Assembly: GCA_016706545.1 (NCBI GenBank)
Contig: JADJJK010000004.1
Location: 124,001 to 188,000, forward strand
Length of the DNA stretch: 64,000 bases
Direction: 5' to 3'
DNA from: Myxococcales bacterium
GTDB lineage: Bacteria; Myxococcota_A; Polyangia; Haliangiales; Haliangiaceae
Shown here: one piece after another, positions 62,187 to 64,000 of the stretch
Numbering within the stretch: position 1 is the stretch's first letter
How the letters are laid out: the number at the start of each line of letters is the position of its first letter
Position numbers and translations under genes: made by a program
The notes under the pieces: model-generated
Seen by the model: the letters and a program-made list of their open reading frames with translations, nothing else
Told to the model about the DNA's origin: nothing
Database searches by the model: none

Positions 62187-62744
62187 ATGAGGGCTCCACG
62201 CATCCTAGTCTGGGTGTTGCTTGCCGCCTGCGCTGCCGGGTGCGGACCGCTGTACGGAGGGAAGGCTGAAAAGCTCAAGCCCCCCACCAAGAAGCCCCGC
62301 CCGCCCGAGGCAGAGATCGCCGCGGTGCCGGTCAAGTACATCGAGGACTGCACGGTCAACTTCGCCACTCCTCCGGTCAAGGCCAACAACAACAGCGCCG
62401 CTCGCGCTGCCGCCGAGAACGCCGAGCAGAAGGTAGACGAGTCGATCCGCTCGGACGATCCCCGCGCGCAGGTCGCCGCGGTGGAGGGCGCGATCTCCGC
62501 CGCGAAGACCGCGCTCAAGGTCGATCCCTACAACGCCAACGCCACGTTGCAGCTCGCGCGCGCCTATGACCGCGCCCTGCGCAAGGGCTGCGCGCTGGCG
62601 CTGCTCAAGCGCCTCTCTGCCCTGGAGACCGCGGTCTCGTATGACTTTGCCCGCGACGCCAAGGCGGCGCTCGACCGGGTGTCAGACAACCCCAAGTGGT
62701 TCTCGGGCTATCGCAAAGACGCCATGTCCGCGGCGGGCCGTTGA
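62187..62744 (+). CDS. TPR-like lipoprotein
   Basis: 185 residues. Signal peptide ILVWVLLAACAAGC ends in a lipobox Cys. Then come a Lys/Pro linker, a Cys-containing stretch and one or two TPR-like helices (AAKTALKVDPYNANATLQLARAYDRALRKGCALALLKRL). It is closely similar in plan to the next gene (DPYNxxAT, followed by LxxAYxR and a Cys before LLxRL). A ribosome-site-like AGGAAGG lies 5' but would be upstream of the predicted transcript start. Confidence 0.75.
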   Translation: MRAPRILVWVLLAACAAGCGPLYGGKAEKLKPPTKKPRPPEAEIAAVPVKYIEDCTVNFATPPVKANNNSAARAAAENAEQKVDESIRSDDPRAQVAAVEGAISAAKTALKVDPYNANATLQLARAYDRALRKGCALALLKRLSALETAVSYDFARDAKAALDRVSDNPKWFSGYRKDAMSAAGR

Positions 62745-62770
62745 GCGGACACCTCGAGGAGTTCGGTTCC

Positions 62771-63436
62771 ATGACCTCTCGCCCGCTTCCTCGCTACCAG
62801 GCTGGAGTTCGTACCAGCCTGGCGGCTCTTCTGCTGTCTGGCTTGCTGCTGAGCTGCGGCGGCACCCTGACGCCCCCTCCTCCTCCGCTGCGCCCCAAGC
62901 CGGACGCGGCGCCAACCGTCATCAGCAAGGAAGACAACCGCACCGATTGCGACCCCACGGATCACAACCGTGAGGAGCCGGCGATGTCCTTCGACGAGCG
63001 CTCGCCCGACGAAGCGGCTGACCTGGCCAAAGAGGGGCTCGCTGCGATGCAGCTCGCGCAGAAAGAAGGGGATCGCACGCTGCGCGAAGACGCGATCACC
63101 AAGGCAGTGAACTTGTTCATCACTGCCCTGCTGGCCGACCCCTACAACGTCACCGCCACCTACAACCTCGCCGCGGCCTACGCCAGGATCGGCCGGGTGC
63201 AGTGCTCGCTGAACTTGCTGGAGCGGTTGTTCGCGATGCAGGAGCACCACAGTCGGCGCGACGAGGTCGCCGCGTCCATCAACCGGCTGCTGGGCCGCGT
63301 CGGCAAGAACGTCGATCCGGACTTCAACGACATGCGAGCGGACCCGCGCTTTCGGACGATGATCGCCAGCATGTGCGGAAACGCACGAGACGCGACCGGC
63401 TGCGTCTACGGCGGCAAGCGCGACAAGCCAGAGTAG
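62771..63436 (+). CDS. TPR-like lipoprotein, paralogue of the preceding gene
   Basis: 221 residues. The lipobox is LLLSC after a hydrophobic stretch. A Pro-rich linker precedes acidic helices and a TPR-like segment (NLFITALLADPYNVTATYNLAAAYARIGRVQCSLNLLERL) matching the previous gene's ADPYN/AYAR/C..LL pattern. C-terminal CGNARDATGC may form a disulfide. A GAGGAG ribosome site precedes ATG 62771, 26 bases after the previous stop; one operon. Confidence 0.75.
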   Translation: MTSRPLPRYQAGVRTSLAALLLSGLLLSCGGTLTPPPPPLRPKPDAAPTVISKEDNRTDCDPTDHNREEPAMSFDERSPDEAADLAKEGLAAMQLAQKEGDRTLREDAITKAVNLFITALLADPYNVTATYNLAAAYARIGRVQCSLNLLERLFAMQEHHSRRDEVAASINRLLGRVGKNVDPDFNDMRADPRFRTMIASMCGNARDATGCVYGGKRDKPE

Positions 63437-63550
63437 CCGCCCGGCGGCCGGCTGGACATCGGACGCCAGCGCCAGGAGGCGGGCCGGGCTGGCTGGGTGG
63501 CGCTCCTAACGGCGCCATCGGCCCGACTTGGATTGACGCGGGCGCGGACC

Positions 63551-63688
63551 GGGCGCAGGCCACAGGCCGGCGCAGGCCACGGACAGGCCACAGGCCGGCG
63601 CAGGCCACGGACAGCGGCGCAGGCCGCGGACCGGCCACGGACAGGCCACGGACAGACCACAGGCCGGCGCAGGCCACGGACCGGCCAC
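63551..63688. repeat. Tandem array built on a 7-base period (28-base higher-order unit)
   Basis: The 392-base gap 63437-63828 contains a GC-rich array in which a 28-base unit (heptads AGGCCAC, AGGCCGG, CGCAGGC, CACGGAC) occurs at 63556-63583 and 63584-63611, and nearly intact at 63653-63680, with shuffled heptads between. No gene was recognised in the gap. Confidence 0.75.
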
Positions 63689-63791
63689 CTCGGCGGCTGC
63701 GGAGCACGTCGCGGACGCCGCGGATCGTCGCAACCGCGGTCGGTTCGCCTCACTCCATCAACTCCGGGCAGGAAGCCACCGCACAGTTCGC

Positions 63792-63820
63792 TTTACTGTG
63801 TGGTCGGCGTCCAGTATGAA
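63792..63820 (+). promoter_or_regulatory. Candidate promoter of the last gene
   Basis: TTTACT (63792-63797), 17 bases, TATGAA (63815-63820), ending 8 bases before ATG 63829. An AGGGG tract between box and ATG could instead be a ribosome site if the real promoter is further upstream. Confidence 0.35.
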
Positions 63821-63828
63821 CAGGGGCG

Positions 63829-64000
63829 ATGCGCTCCATGTTTCTGGCCGCCACCCTCCTGGCCGCGGCAGCCCCCTTCGTCGTAGCGCGGGCTCAGACC
63901 GAGCCCACTCCTCCTCCGGCTCCGCCTGCGCCGACGCCGGCTCCTGCGCCGGCCCCTGCGCCGGTGGCGGCGCCAGAGGCCAAGCCCGAGGCAAAGCCAG
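63829..64000 (+). CDS. Exported Pro/Ala-rich protein, 3' end outside window
   Basis: The first 57 residues are visible: a signal peptide (SMFLAATLLAAAAPFVVARAQ) then Pro/Ala/Thr-rich low complexity. The open frame runs off the right edge. An outer-membrane or periplasm-spanning protein is likely; nothing more can be said. Confidence 0.65.
   Translation, partial: MRSMFLAATLLAAAAPFVVARAQTEPTPPPAPPAPTPAPAPAPAPVAAPEAKPEAKP

Noticed and set aside
63551..63688. CRISPR-like repeat array
   Set aside because: Units are directly adjacent without unique spacers, and no cas genes are present; a tandem repeat.

Overview
This is a 64 kb window of visibly GC-rich chromosome. It is densely packed, and many adjacent genes overlap by 4 bases (ATGA or GTGA). 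The mix of a complete trp operon, core housekeeping genes, many secreted TPR/HEAT proteins and lipoproteins, PilZ, FHA, PP2C and VWA signalling proteins, and two TolR/ExbD paralogues points to a myxobacterium (Myxococcota, formerly Deltaproteobacteria). No rRNA, tRNA, CRISPR array, prophage or recognisable transposase was found.

Layout. 1-4.3 kb: a membrane iron-sulfur oxidoreductase cut by the left edge, a Cys-rich lipoprotein and a HEAT-repeat envelope protein. 4.3-6.5 kb: a Fur-family regulator, a less GC-rich non-coding stretch, and malate dehydrogenase. 6.5-16.6 kb (minus strand): glyA, then trpE-G-D-C-F-B-A, ending in a prolyl-tRNA-synthetase-like gene whose synthetic active site looks destroyed while its editing and anticodon domains look intact. 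16.9-22.5 kb: an ECF sigma factor, accD-folC-AMIN-like operon, a receiver-like protein without the phospho-acceptor, a Crp-family regulator and a GT2 enzyme. 22.6-28 kb: purM-purN-FAD oxidoreductase and a two-domain AAA+ ATPase. 28-34.6 kb: envelope and cell-wall proteins (DUF1287 lipoprotein, transmembrane VWA-FHA protein, amidase/LytM/EF-hand protein, Tat mini-protein, outer-membrane protein). 34.6-46.2 kb: aminotransferase, holB-PSP1-metG, PilZ, a large TPR membrane protein, aroC. 46.3-49 kb: PP2C phosphatase and zinc-ribbon/FHA protein. 49-59 kb: lipoprotein, zinc-phospholipase-C-like protein, SUKH/TPR protein, DHH protein, secreted TPR protein, PBP1A. 59-64 kb: TolQ-TolR-TolR, a membrane protein, two TPR lipoproteins and a truncated exported protein.

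Three themes cut across the genes. (1) Six genes (trpE, an outer-membrane protein, the PSP1 protein, a TPR protein, an FHA protein and PBP1A) are each interrupted by one single-base indel, each in or next to a short G/C run. Correcting one base restores every one, so assembly or sequencing error is the leading explanation. (2) Many transcription-unit starts carry a TANNNT box, often preceded by TG, only 6-9 bases before the start codon, which suggests widespread leaderless or near-leaderless mRNAs. (3) Spacers between genes repeatedly contain short GC-rich tandem arrays with unit lengths of 10, 11, 12, 13, 19/20 or 28 (4x7) bases. The clearest is eight consecutive 11-base units at 29353-29440. 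Repeats inside genes are 12 bases and so preserve frame.
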